Source of the DNA: Nitrospirae bacterium GWC2_57_9
GTDB taxonomy: Bacteria > Nitrospirota > UBA9217
Length of the DNA: 36,933 bases
Assembly (NCBI GenBank): GCA_001805085.1
Contig: MHEA01000034.1
Span: 1 to 36,933, forward strand
Direction of reading: 5' to 3'
Shown here: positions 23,088 to 30,926 of the stretch, piece after piece
Layout: the number at the start of each line of letters is the position of its first letter
Position numbering within the stretch: position 1 is the first letter of the stretch
The notes under the pieces: generated by a model
Told to the model about the DNA's origin: nothing
The model's database searches: none
What the model saw: the letters and a program-made list of their open reading frames with translations, nothing else
Position numbers and translations under genes: made by a program

Positions 23088-24572
23088 ATGGGAGAACTTG
23101 CGAAAAAAATGGAATTTCAAAGACCGGAGTTGGTCAGAATTTCCGACGTAATATGGGACCTGCTCCCGGACTTCAAGCACGGGATGAGGGTCCCCGCCCG
23201 GATAATAGCGACGAGAAAGCTAATCGATGCCATGGACCTTCAGGTCTATGACCAGATAGCGAATGTGGCAACGCTGCCGGGGATCCAGAAATACGCCTAT
23301 TGCATGCCCGACGGCCACAGCGGGTACGGGTTTCCGATCGGTGGAGTGGCGGCATTCGACGTGAACGAGGGAGGCGTCATCTCGCCGGGCGGGATCGGAT
23401 TCGACATCAATTGCGGCATGCGCCTGGTGCTCACAAACCTGACCTACGAACAGGTAAAACCTGAGTTGCGGACGCTTGTGGACAGGCTTTTCAGAAGTGT
23501 TCCCGCAGGCGTGGGGAGCAGGGGATTCGTCAGGCTTTCCCATAACGAATTCAGGGACGAGGTCGCCATGGACGGAGCGCACTGGGCTGTTCGGAGCGGA
23601 TTCGGATGGCTGGAGGACCTGGAACGGACGGAACTCCAGGGCAGGGCCGGGTGGGCGGACAGCGCGAAAATTTCTCCCCGGTCCGTAGAGAGGGGCTTTA
23701 ACCAGATCGGCACACTCGGCTCCGGCAATCACTACCTCGAGATACAGCGAGTGAAACCGGAGAACATTTTCAATAAAGAGCTTGCCGCAAAGTGGGGACT
23801 TTTCCCGGAACAGATCGTGATCATGTTCCACTGCGGTTCCCGGGGATTCGGACACCAGGTGGCTTCCGATTACCTCGAGCTGTTCCTGTCCGTCATGGAA
23901 GCGAAATACGGGATCAAGATCCTCGACCGGGAACTGGCCTGCGCTCCCTTTTATTCGCCTGAAGGGCAGGCATACTTCAAGGCCATGGGCTGCGCCGTGA
24001 ACATGAGCTTTGCGAACAGGCAGGTGATCCTTCACCGGATACGGGAAGTATTTGCGGATGTATTCAACAAGACCCCTGAAGAACTCGGCATGCACATGGT
24101 GTTCGATATCGCCCACAACCGGGGGACCTTTGAAAAGCACGAGGTGGATGGAAAAGTGAAAGAACTGATCGTGCACCGGAAAGGGGCCACCGGAAGTTAC
24201 CATCCAGGCCGGGAAGAGATCCCGGAGATCTACCGCGATGACGGATCGCCGGTCATCATCGGCGGGTCGATGGAGACGGGGAGCTATCTCCTCGTCGGCG
24301 GGCCGAACGCGAAAGAGACGTTCTGCTCCACGGCACACGGAAGCGGCAGGACCATGAGCCGGACCAAGGCGAAGCATATGGTGAACGGCCGTGAACTGAT
24401 TCGGAAGCTTGAGGCGAGCGGCATCTATGTCAGGACCGCGAGCTATCCGGGCGCGGCCGAGGAAGCGGGCTTTGCGTACAAGAACATCGACGATGTGGTA
24501 GAGGCAGCCGCGCTTGCCGGCATTTCAATGCCCGTCGCAAAGCTCGTGCCGCTGGGGAATGTGAAAGGATAA
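23088..24572 (+). CDS. rtcB: RtcB-type RNA ligase
   Basis: A 494-residue GTP-dependent RNA ligase that joins 2',3'-cyclic phosphate (via 3'-phosphate) and 5'-hydroxyl ends in RNA repair and splicing. Family signatures: YAYCMPDGHSGYGFPIGGVA, SPGGIGFDINCGMRL with the Mn-binding cysteine, LGSGNHYLEIQ, FHCGSRGFGHQVA, DIAHNRGTFEKH and the C-terminal GSGRTMSRTKAK segment that contains the guanylated histidine (TAHGSGR). Length is typical. GAGGTG precedes the ATG. Archease follows after a 130-base repeat, which fits its known role as RtcB activator. The absence of an RtcR-type sigma54 activator differs from the E. coli rtc arrangement. Confidence 0.96.
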   Translation: MGELAKKMEFQRPELVRISDVIWDLLPDFKHGMRVPARIIATRKLIDAMDLQVYDQIANVATLPGIQKYAYCMPDGHSGYGFPIGGVAAFDVNEGGVISPGGIGFDINCGMRLVLTNLTYEQVKPELRTLVDRLFRSVPAGVGSRGFVRLSHNEFRDEVAMDGAHWAVRSGFGWLEDLERTELQGRAGWADSAKISPRSVERGFNQIGTLGSGNHYLEIQRVKPENIFNKELAAKWGLFPEQIVIMFHCGSRGFGHQVASDYLELFLSVMEAKYGIKILDRELACAPFYSPEGQAYFKAMGCAVNMSFANRQVILHRIREVFADVFNKTPEELGMHMVFDIAHNRGTFEKHEVDGKVKELIVHRKGATGSYHPGREEIPEIYRDDGSPVIIGGSMETGSYLLVGGPNAKETFCSTAHGSGRTMSRTKAKHMVNGRELIRKLEASGIYVRTASYPGAAEEAGFAYKNIDDVVEAAALAGISMPVAKLVPLGNVKG

Positions 24573-24579
24573 CGATGAA

Positions 24580-24700
24580 AGCAAATTCGAAGCACTAATT
24601 TCTAAATCCTAAACAAAAAGTCGAAATCAAATGTAAGAAAAATTTAGTTTGACTCATTCGATATTGTTTAGGATTTCGAGCTTCGGGTTTAGGGTTTGAT
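24580..24700. repeat. AT-rich intergenic fold-back repeat (copy 6)
   Basis: Left words AAATTCGAAGCACTAATTTC and AAATCCTAAAC are mirrored by ATTGTTTAGGATTTCGAGCT and TTCGGGTTTAGGG on the right. It lies between rtcB and archease and shares ATTTCGAGCTTCG with the copy before citrate synthase. Confidence 0.6.
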
Positions 24701-24702
24701 TT

Positions 24703-25134
24703 ATGAGATACCGTTTTCTTGAAGATATCGCCATCGCAGACGTAGCCTTCGAGGCAGAGGGAAAGACGCTCACGGAATTGTTTTTAAATGCGGCACTTGC
24801 TTTGACCAACACTATGGCGAAGGACTTGAATAGCGTGGAGCAGAAGGTGGTAAAGAACATTCAGCTCGAAGCTGATAATGCTGAGACGCTCCTGTACGGT
24901 TTTCTGCAGGAGCTTGTCTTTTATAAAGACGCCGAGCTTCTTTTGTTCTCCCGGTATGATATCGACATCAGGGAAGAAAAAGGGAAATGGCGGATCCAGG
25001 CGAATATTCACGGGGAAGAACTGAATCAGGAGAAGCACCAGCTTGTCGCCGATGTCAAGGCCGTGTCCCTCCACAATTTCAAAGTCCTGAAAACAGCAGA
25101 GGGATGGCGGGCCGAAGTAATCTTGGATGTCTAA
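24703..25134 (+). CDS. Archease (RtcB cofactor)
   Basis: A 143-residue protein that promotes guanylation and multiple turnover of RtcB. The N-terminus YRFLEDIAIADVAFEAEGKT with LTELFLNAALALTNTM follows the archease pattern, with the conserved acidic residue in IADV. NAETLLYGFLQELVFYKDAE and HQLVADVKAVSLHNFKV match the metal-site and C-terminal regions. Length is normal for the family. Placed 130 bases after rtcB on the same strand. Confidence 0.93.
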   Translation: MRYRFLEDIAIADVAFEAEGKTLTELFLNAALALTNTMAKDLNSVEQKVVKNIQLEADNAETLLYGFLQELVFYKDAELLLFSRYDIDIREEKGKWRIQANIHGEELNQEKHQLVADVKAVSLHNFKVLKTAEGWRAEVILDV

Positions 25135-25672
25135 TAGAGAACAGGACCCTTTCATCTGCCGAACAAGAAGTCTTTTGAGAAGCGATTGACTTTGGAGCAG
25201 GTCCTTGATAGCCGGCGGAAATCGGCTGGGAGATGGGATGCCAGGTGCTGGTCGAGGGGCCAGCGCGCCCTACTACATGCTCAGTCCACTGACCGACTTT
25301 GTCGCGGCACTGGAGCGGCTCGGGAGCCGGGAAGACTGGTGCTCCACCGCCGGCGCTGCTCAAGCTTTGCCGAAGATCGGCAGGTCATAACCTTGCTGCG
25401 GGGACAGTGAGCGAATAAGATAACGTTCCAACCTTAAGAATCGAGATTCCCTGCAGCTGCTGCGGGGAGCTTCAATCCCGCGACTTGGAACCCCCCGGCT
25501 CCCGCCGGAGAGGAAAGCGCTGTAACCCGCGTCTTGCACTCGCGCTATCGCACACCCTGCATTCGTGGCGTAGCGCTCATAACCGCAGGGCGCAAGGCTC
25601 GTTAACACCGGGTCCAGGCGGGGAAGAGGAAGCTTCCGGCTCCTGCCGGAGGGGAGCTCCACTGTCGGTTCA
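25135..25672. other. Gene-free stretch with GC-rich hairpins
   Basis: No convincing gene is seen in 538 bases between convergent neighbours. It holds a 31-base hairpin at 25446-25476 (CCCTGCAGCTGCTGCGGGG plus AGCTTCAAT) that is a near copy of the one at 14063-14094. It also holds two short hairpins of one type, CCGGCTCCCGCCGG (25495-25508) and TCCGGCTCCTGCCGGA (25635-25650). Short open frames here have no recognisable content. Confidence 0.5.
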
Positions 25673-25984
25673 TCACTTCTTCAATTTCATTCCGAGTTTC
25701 TGCTCCACCGATTCGAGCTTTTTTTCTATCCGCTCCTCTTTCCCCTTGCGATCATCGATTATAATCGTCGTTTGAGCGCGCTCGGAATTTTTCATTACGA
25801 TATCGTGGCATTTCCTGATCACTGCCATAACGGAATCCCAATCGCCTTCGAGAACTGTGTTCATTGGGTTGGCTTTGTAGGTTATGCCACTCTCCACAAC
25901 GATTTTAAGAACCTCCGCGATTTGCGGACTGATACTTACACCCTTGCCCACCGGAACCACGCTGAATTCCACGAGCATGCCCAT
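25673..25984 (-). CDS. MTH1187/YkoF-type thiamine-binding protein
   Basis: A 103-residue protein of the MTH1187 family (formerly DUF77), small ferredoxin-like folds, some of which bind thiamine or its pyrimidine part. MLVEFSVVPVGKGVSISPQI and SGITYKANPMNTVLEGDWD are diagnostic; VMAVIRKCHD and RAQTTIIIDDRKG complete the domain. The C-terminus EERIEKKLESVEQKLGMKLKK is a charged helix. The ATG at 25984 is chosen because AGGAGG lies nine bases before it. It stands alone, so no pathway partner is visible, although thiamine-diphosphate enzymes occur in this window. Confidence 0.92.
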   Translation of the reverse strand: MGMLVEFSVVPVGKGVSISPQIAEVLKIVVESGITYKANPMNTVLEGDWDSVMAVIRKCHDIVMKNSERAQTTIIIDDRKGKEERIEKKLESVEQKLGMKLKK

Positions 25985-26475
25985 CTTCGGTTTCCTCCTG
26001 TTTCCGCGCAAAGTTGTATGCCAGCATAATCAAGTTGGCAGGCTGACCTTTATGAAAAATCAGCGAACTTTTCAAGTATACCAGTTATCGTATGGCCCGG
26101 CACGTGATCGAGTGGCTTTGCCTGATGTGCATGAGAGAAAAAAAGAGGGAATGCGAGCTGTTATCTCCAAAAGAATGATCGCGATGATACTAAGAATAGA
26201 ATCACCCTCTCGAGACCAACTGCCTTTGGTAAAGCAACGTACTTTCGACTTCTCATTTGATGTAGACCGGAGCAGGGAGTGGTGTTTAAGGTGCCATGGC
26301 TGTTCCGCGCCGTGACGATTTTATCATGCCCTTTGAGCTGTTCTGAGTCATCAGCAGGATCTTCCCGGTCTTTGCGGAGGCAAAACAGGAGTAAACATTA
26401 GTGGCATTGACTAAACCTTTCCTGCGTAATAGACTTTCACTATCGGTGAGAAGGGAAACAACCAGGAGGTGAATA
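25985..26475. other. 491-base gap without a convincing gene
   Basis: This divergent region lies between the MTH1187 gene and the DUF1540 gene. I see no repeat family, RNA gene or strong promoter here; open frames on both strands are short and low in information. Confidence 0.4.
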
Positions 26476-26766
26476 ATGGCGATAAGCATGCCGAAAATTT
26501 TAGATTGCGTGGTGACCGACTGCTCGTACAACAAGAACAAGGAATGTCATGCGATGGCCATCACTGTCGGTTCCGGAGGCCACCCCATGTGCGACACCTT
26601 ATTCAAGAGTTCGCAGAAGGGCGGGTTCATGGAGTTGATCGGCAGCGTAGGGGCGTGCAAGGAAGCGGACTGCAAGTTCAACCAGGCGCTCGAGTGCTCG
26701 GCTCCCGGCATCCATGTCGGGCTCCATGCGGACCATGCCGATTGTTCAACGTTTGTGTCACGTTAA
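26476..26766 (+). CDS. DUF1540 cysteine-rich protein
   Basis: A 96-residue protein made of two DUF1540 units. The first reads LDCVVTDCSYNKNKECHA with a following HPMCDTLF (residues 10-40). The second is GACKEADCKFNQALECSAPG with HADCSTF near the C-terminus. Four cysteines per unit suggest metal binding, though no role is known. AGGAGGTG lies seven bases upstream of the ATG. An intrinsic-type terminator on the same strand lies 150 bases downstream, inside the end of the convergent selenoprotein gene. Confidence 0.92.
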   Translation: MAISMPKILDCVVTDCSYNKNKECHAMAITVGSGGHPMCDTLFKSSQKGGFMELIGSVGACKEADCKFNQALECSAPGIHVGLHADHADCSTFVSR

Positions 26767-26875
26767 AAATTATACTATGTTGAATCGCGCGCAGGCGCGG
26801 CGCGCAGGTGCATGCGATTGGACAAGAATATCAAACCACCCCTTCACGCCGATCTACTTAATCTTACTCAGGGCT

Positions 26876-26915
26876 GGGAGGGCTGAAGCAATCTTCGGTG
26901 TTTGCTTCAGCTCCC
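26876..26915 (-). terminator. Long hairpin across the stop codon of the peroxiredoxin-like gene
   Basis: GGGAG-GG-CTGAAGCAA (26876-26891) pairs with TTGCTTCAG-CTCCC (26902-26915) around a 10-base loop, giving about 14 pairs. The TGA stop of the leftward gene lies in the arm. No T-run follows on the minus strand, so termination is only possible. Confidence 0.35.
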
Positions 26916-27458
26916 GCAGCTATCTGCGGTATTTTTCCCAGAGCCGTAGACCCAGTCATGCCGTTTGCTCATTAACGCCCTCAGGTCCATGCGGATCTCC
27001 TCTGTGGTAGGACGCCCCACATACCACCACCCGTTATATATCTTATAAATCGTACGATCGTGATCCAGGATAAAGGTATAGGGTATATATATTTCTCCGT
27101 GAATCTTGTCGGTCGTGTCCGCCATTTCCAGCTCATGCAGCAGCTTGCGGTCGGTATCCATCAGAAAGGGAAAGTCCGCGGCCAGCGAATTTCGGGTCTC
27201 GTTCGTATTCATGTGATCGTCGACCGAAACAATGATCATGTGACAGTAATTGACCCTCAATTCCGGCTGGAGCTGCACAACGTAGTTCGTCAACTGACGA
27301 CGGTCCTTGGGTCAGAAATAGCCGCGGCTGAAAACGAGAACGCCGGGCATGTTCCGAAGTAAATGGGACAGTTTCTTACGATTGCCGGACTGGTCCGGCA
27401 GCTCGAAGTCGGGAAAATGCGCACCGACCTTCAAGTCCGATCGCATTGGATAATTCAT
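26907..27458 (-). CDS. Peroxiredoxin-like selenoprotein (in-frame UGA at codon 49)
   Basis: A 183-residue AhpC/TSA-type redoxin whose frame is crossed by one TGA at 27312-27314. Before it: MNYPMRSDLKVGAHFPDFEL, then LVFSRGYF. After it: PKDRRQLTNYVVQL, DFPFLMDTDRKLL and KIYNGWWYVGRPTTEEIRMD. Relatives of this family carry cysteine at the RGxxCPK(D/E) position, so UGA replaces the peroxidatic cysteine exactly, as expected for selenocysteine. A SECIS-like hairpin follows the UGA. The ATG at 27458 has GAGGAGG upstream, and homology runs on both sides of the UGA in one frame, so this is not a shortened gene starting at TTG 27293. It probably reduces peroxides. Divergent from the GYD gene. No selA, selB or tRNA-Sec lies in the window. 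Confidence 0.85.
27285..27301 (-). promoter_or_regulatory. Candidate bacterial SECIS hairpin
   Basis: On the minus strand GTCGTC (27301-27296) pairs with GACGA-A-C (27291-27285, one bulged A) around the loop AGTT. The loop begins 16 bases after the UGA and has G at its second position. This fits published bacterial SECIS criteria (G in the first two loop bases, about 16-37 bases from UGA). Confidence 0.6.
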
Positions 27459-27668
27459 TAAACGGAAACCTCCTCGTCATTTTTCAAATCGATTACCTTA
27501 ATATATCTCACCACAACGCTATTATTGCTGTCTCTCGCGCTGGATTCAACATACTATTGATACTTCTAACTCCTCAAAATGCGCTCTTAGCACCTTCTCT
27601 GTACGGTAAATCCATCTGTTTTGTGATATGTAGAAAGAGAATGAAGATCAACAGAGGAGGGAATAGTT

Positions 27669-27962
27669 ATGCCGGCTTATTTAATACTCTTTAAATATAC
27701 CCAAAAAGGGACGGCAGCGATCAAAGAAAGTCCCAGGAGAGTGGAACAGGCAATGGAGATTGCCAAAAAGCTCGGTGGCAGCGTAAAGACCTTTTATCTG
27801 CTGATGGGACAATTCGATACCGTCTTTTTGCTTGAAGCGCCTGATGACGAAACTGCGACGAAGATTTCCCTGGCCATAAGTGCACTGGGAAACGTGAGTA
27901 CCCAGACCCTGAGAGGTTTTGCTCTCGACGAGTTCGAAAAGATGATATCGGAAATGCCGTAA
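27669..27962 (+). CDS. GYD domain protein
   Basis: A 97-residue protein that is a single GYD domain, a ferredoxin-like fold of unknown role common in bacteria and archaea. Typical parts: MPAYLILFKYTQKGTAAIKE, then AMEIAKKLGGSVKTFYLLMG and QFDTVFLLEAPDDETATKI with the C-terminal TLRGFALDEFEKMI. In many members the central strand reads G-x-YD; here it is GQFDTV. AGAGGAGG sits upstream of the ATG. It is followed 56 bases later by archaemetzincin in the same direction. Confidence 0.92.
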   Translation: MPAYLILFKYTQKGTAAIKESPRRVEQAMEIAKKLGGSVKTFYLLMGQFDTVFLLEAPDDETATKISLAISALGNVSTQTLRGFALDEFEKMISEMP

Positions 27963-28018
27963 CCCGGCCGAACGGCCTCGACTGCATCGAGCCTCACTTT
28001 CCTGTTTGAGGAAATGCC

Positions 28019-28549
28019 GTGAGAACGATTCTTGTCATGCCGATCGGCCATGTGGATCGGGAAACGATCGATTTCATAACAGGAGCTATACGGGAAACCG
28101 GTGAGTGCGATATCATACAGGGCGAACCGATTCCCGTGCCTCAAAAGACCTTTAACGCTCGAAGAAGTCAATACAACTCCACAAGGATATTGAAAGCGCT
28201 CGAGGGTCTAAAGCCCGATACCTATGAACGGCTCCTCGGCGTGCTGGATGAAGACCTCTATGTTCCTGAGCTTAACTTTGTTTTCGGAGAGGCCGATATG
28301 ATTGCCCGGGTCGCCGTGATCGGCCTTCCCCGGCTGCGCCAGGAGTTCTACGGGTTGGAGCCGGACCGCGCTCTCTTTCTCAGGAGAGCGGCAAAGGAAG
28401 CAGTGCACGAGCTGGGGCACTTAAAAGGTCTCGGCCATTGTCCTGTTCCCCGGTGCATTATGCATTTTTCAAACAGCCTCGCGGAGACGGATATGAAGGA
28501 AGCGAAGTTCTGTGCCCAATGCAGAAACAAATTGAACGAGTTAAGATGA
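28019..28549 (+). CDS. amzA: Archaemetzincin zinc metallopeptidase
   Basis: A 176-residue zinc peptidase of the archaemetzincin family. The extended site is complete: H130-ELGH-LKGLG-H140 with C141 and PVPRC146IMHFS, then FCAQCRNKL near residues 169-177, giving the second zinc (CXXC) site typical of the family. The N-terminus RTILVMPIGHVDRETIDFIT and the FVFGEADMIARVAVIGLPRL segment also fit. The start is a GTG at 28019 with GAGGAAA before it; the nearby ATG at 28014 is out of frame. Substrates are unknown in bacteria. A proline-rich micro-ORF starts five bases after its stop. Confidence 0.94.
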   Translation: MRTILVMPIGHVDRETIDFITGAIRETGECDIIQGEPIPVPQKTFNARRSQYNSTRILKALEGLKPDTYERLLGVLDEDLYVPELNFVFGEADMIARVAVIGLPRLRQEFYGLEPDRALFLRRAAKEAVHELGHLKGLGHCPVPRCIMHFSNSLAETDMKEAKFCAQCRNKLNELR

Positions 28550-28553
28550 CTTT

Positions 28554-28685
28554 ATGGGTATCAGCGCTCTCTATGCAGCAACAAAGCGAACGCCAAAACA
28601 GGGGCCTCCGCGGAAGCCGGGAGGACCTCCCAGACCTTCACCGCCCAAGCCGAAACCCCCAAAACCACGGCCGTCGAAGGTGTGA
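28554..28685 (+). CDS. 43-residue Pro/Lys-rich micro-ORF
   Basis: ATG at 28554 opens a 43-codon frame ending TGA at 28683-28685. After MGISALYAATKRTPKQGPPR the rest is a proline/lysine/arginine tail (GGPPRPSPPKPKPPKPRPSK). The biased composition and the start five bases after the archaemetzincin stop suggest a coupled small gene. There is no clear ribosome site of its own. No family is recognised. Chance coding in GC-rich spacer remains possible. Confidence 0.4.
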   Translation: MGISALYAATKRTPKQGPPRKPGGPPRPSPPKPKPPKPRPSKV

Positions 28686-28707
28686 ACTAATAATTAAGGA
28701 GAAGGTA

Positions 28708-29124
28708 ATGAAAGGATACGTAGTCGATATCGAAAAGGCGACAAAGGAAAACGGCAACTTCCGCAAAGTGCTTTATACCGCGAAAAACAGCCAGCTGGTG
28801 TTGATGTCGTTGAGGCCGGGTGAAGACATCGGCGAAGAGGTGCACGACCTGGACCAGTTCATCAGAATAGAAGCAGGAACGGGAAAGGCAATGCTGGACG
28901 GTGTCGAACATGGGATCGAGGACGATTACGCCATCGTCATTCCCGCTGGAGCCAGACACAACATCATAAATACCTCGATAGACTCGGAAATGAAGCTCTA
29001 CAGCATCTATTCGCCTCCGGAGCATCGGGAAGGTGTGATCCACAAAACCAAGGCCGAGGCTATGGCCGATAATGAACAATTCGATGGAAGAACCAGCGAG
29101 CTGCTTGTTGGCTCCAGAGGCTGA
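28708..29124 (+). CDS. Cupin-domain protein
   Basis: A 138-residue single-domain cupin. LMSLRPGEDIGEEVHDLDQF and IRIEAGTGKAMLDG form the first cupin motif with a metal-type histidine; AIVIPAGARHNIINTS forms the second. SEMKLYSIYSPPEHREGVIH with KTKAEAM closes it. This matches mannose-6-phosphate-isomerase-like cupins found widely with unknown substrate. ATG 28708 is fixed by AAGGAGAAGG a few bases before; upstream in-frame codons are spacer. Same strand as the preceding genes. Confidence 0.92.
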   Translation: MKGYVVDIEKATKENGNFRKVLYTAKNSQLVLMSLRPGEDIGEEVHDLDQFIRIEAGTGKAMLDGVEHGIEDDYAIVIPAGARHNIINTSIDSEMKLYSIYSPPEHREGVIHKTKAEAMADNEQFDGRTSELLVGSRG

Positions 29125-29419
29125 AGCACGAGGAGTGCCGGGGATTGTGACGATAAAAGCAGGCTGAGGCCTGATGCTGACGCATCCCTCGCGGGAAATG
29201 CATAGAGAAGCACGGGTGTCGATAATACTTAATACCGGTGCATATGCTGTGAGTACTGTGGATAAAGTTATGTCTTTCACGCATAAGCGCTGCATTATAT
29301 AGCCCGATTAATACTTCGGACCTAAAAATGGATTGTATTACAAAATGCTGCTAAAAAATTTGCGTAAAAAATTATTCTACTCACATGCTTTTACGTGCAG
29401 TTCTGCTATATTCCATAAT

Positions 29420-29641
29420 ATGGAACTAAAGCCGTTTATATTCATCATGCGTTCACCCAACGGGCAAGAATATGAGATGGCGGTGCCTGCCCGTAGAGAA
29501 AGTGACGCCGAGCGTCTATTGAAGAACCTTCTGGACGCGCTCAATTCCCGGGATAAGATTCTTTTTCTGAAAGCCTCTGAAGGCGCCTCCGGCTTGATTG
29601 ATGCCGAAGAACGTAACCCTCCTACTCTTCAATTGGGCTGA
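29420..29641 (+). CDS. Small hypothetical protein
   Basis: A 73-residue frame beginning MELKPFIFIMRSPNGQEYEM, followed by VPARRESDAERLLKNLLDAL. It looks like a globular alpha/beta piece with normal amino-acid use. No domain is recognised and there is no clear ribosome site before the ATG at 29420; an in-frame TTG start lies at 29333. It converges on the exonuclease gene. Confidence 0.45.
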   Translation: MELKPFIFIMRSPNGQEYEMAVPARRESDAERLLKNLLDALNSRDKILFLKASEGASGLIDAEERNPPTLQLG

Positions 29642-29749
29642 TAAGAACGTCATGCAAAAATAAAGAACCGAACTGATAGTAGCCTTTGTTTTATTTCCGC
29701 CTCTTAACCTTTCTCCTCATCCGGATCGTCCCCAGAACCGGAAACTGCA

Positions 29750-30268
29750 TTACAGATTAATCTTGAGGCCCATCTCATTTTTCATATGCAGCAACGCTTC
29801 GGCATTGCCCATCGCATCATCCACCGGATGGTGCGTGTGAATCGTTTTCCTGAGATGCTTGAAATTCTGCCGGCTGTCCTTGACCAGACCTTTGTACAGC
29901 GAGCCGAGGTCGGTAGACCTGAATCCGAAGGGGTTTGATCCGATAAAATGATGAAAGTACCAGCTTATGAACTGCCAGTCAAAGCCTATATTATCGGCGA
30001 TGAACGTCGGCCGGGTTTTCACTTCGTCCCTGATCCAGTTCGCGAACTTCTGCATCACATCCTTCGGTTCTTCGAATTGCAGCGTTTCCTCGCGGGTGAA
30101 TCCCGCTATTGCCAAAGACGGAGGGTCCCACTTTTCGGAAATCGGTTTCAAACGTCCATAAAAAACACGGTTCAGGCCGGGCTCAACGATGACTGCTCCG
30201 AAACAAATCATCGAATAATCGCCGGGGATCGGTCCATCTGCTTCGATATCAACCATTACGTAAGCCAT
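29750..30268 (-). CDS. DEDDh 3'-5' exonuclease (DnaQ/RNase T-like)
   Basis: A 172-residue exonuclease domain. ExoI has D7-x-E9 in VDIEADGPIPG, ExoII has the aspartate in FIADNIGFDWQF, and ExoIII is HTHHPVDDAMGNAEAL with the conserved histidine and aspartate. All four acidic residues and the histidine of the DEDDh family are present. It could act on DNA or RNA ends; the sequence does not decide. GAGGGTGA lies before the ATG at 30268. A standalone gene between small plus-strand genes. Confidence 0.92.
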   Translation of the reverse strand: MAYVMVDIEADGPIPGDYSMICFGAVIVEPGLNRVFYGRLKPISEKWDPPSLAIAGFTREETLQFEEPKDVMQKFANWIRDEVKTRPTFIADNIGFDWQFISWYFHHFIGSNPFGFRSTDLGSLYKGLVKDSRQNFKHLRKTIHTHHPVDDAMGNAEALLHMKNEMGLKINL

Positions 30269-30926
30269 AGGTCACCCTCAAATGCTCATTGTCCATGATT
30301 CATTATAAACCTTTATGGAAATATCGCAGCCTGCCCACAACAGCATCCATGCATTCTGATACAATAAAAAAATTGTGAAATGAGATCAGTGTCATTCCAG
30401 TAATGGGAACCCAAAGGGCCGGATGAGCAGTGATGCTCAAATAAACCCGCCTCTCCTCAAAAACCATTTATCGCGGCCTGGACGAGAATCTGCGGAAGGG
30501 AGGAGCGGATCGTTTAAGTAAAAATTCAGAATTAAGAATAAAGGAGCGATCTCACATTTACTTTGCGTCTTTGCGCGAGACAAGAATCTGCTTTTTATGT
30601 TAAATCTAAAATGTGTTCACCACACGAAGTCACGAAGGCACGAAGCAAGACTTGCAGATTCTTATCTTTAACCTTGTGGCTCTGTGCCTCTGTGTCGGCC
30701 CTGCTTGATGCCTGCGAACGGAAGATCCGGGGGGAACGCTTGCTTATCCCGGAGGAGCTGTACGGCCCAGCACGAATACGGAGCATGCGGCGGTTCCTCA
30801 AAAGAGAGAACATTTATCAGACATCGTGGTTGCAAGAGCGATATGAAACGAGAGCCAGAAAGAACCTGCAGAGATCGATGCAAAGTCCAGGCAGACAAGG
30901 TAAACCATACAAAGGAGAAACCAGCT
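30269..30926. other. Gene-free stretch with repeat remnants upstream of sodC
   Basis: No convincing gene lies in these 658 bases. At 30561-30581 is a CTTTGCGTCTTTGCGCGAG segment related to the inverted repeat at 15974-16000. CACGAAGTCACGAAGGCACG (30619-30638) and TGGCTCTGTGCCTCTGTG are further dispersed-repeat words. The sodC ribosome site AAAGGAG is at 30911-30917. Confidence 0.5.

Noticed and set aside
23220..24377. A 385-codon minus-strand frame over rtcB
   Set aside because: The plus strand encodes a full RtcB; the antisense product has no recognisable domain.
25205..25662. Short frames in the GC-rich gap after archease
   Set aside because: They are crossed by hairpin repeats and show no conserved composition or ribosome sites.
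28438..28707. A longer N-terminus for the cupin protein
   Set aside because: The extra frame runs through archaemetzincin in another phase and through spacer, whereas a strong ribosome site precedes ATG 28708.
30684..30926. An N-terminal extension of SodC
   Set aside because: ATG 30927 has a ribosome site and opens a proper signal peptide; the extension is made of repeat-region sequence.
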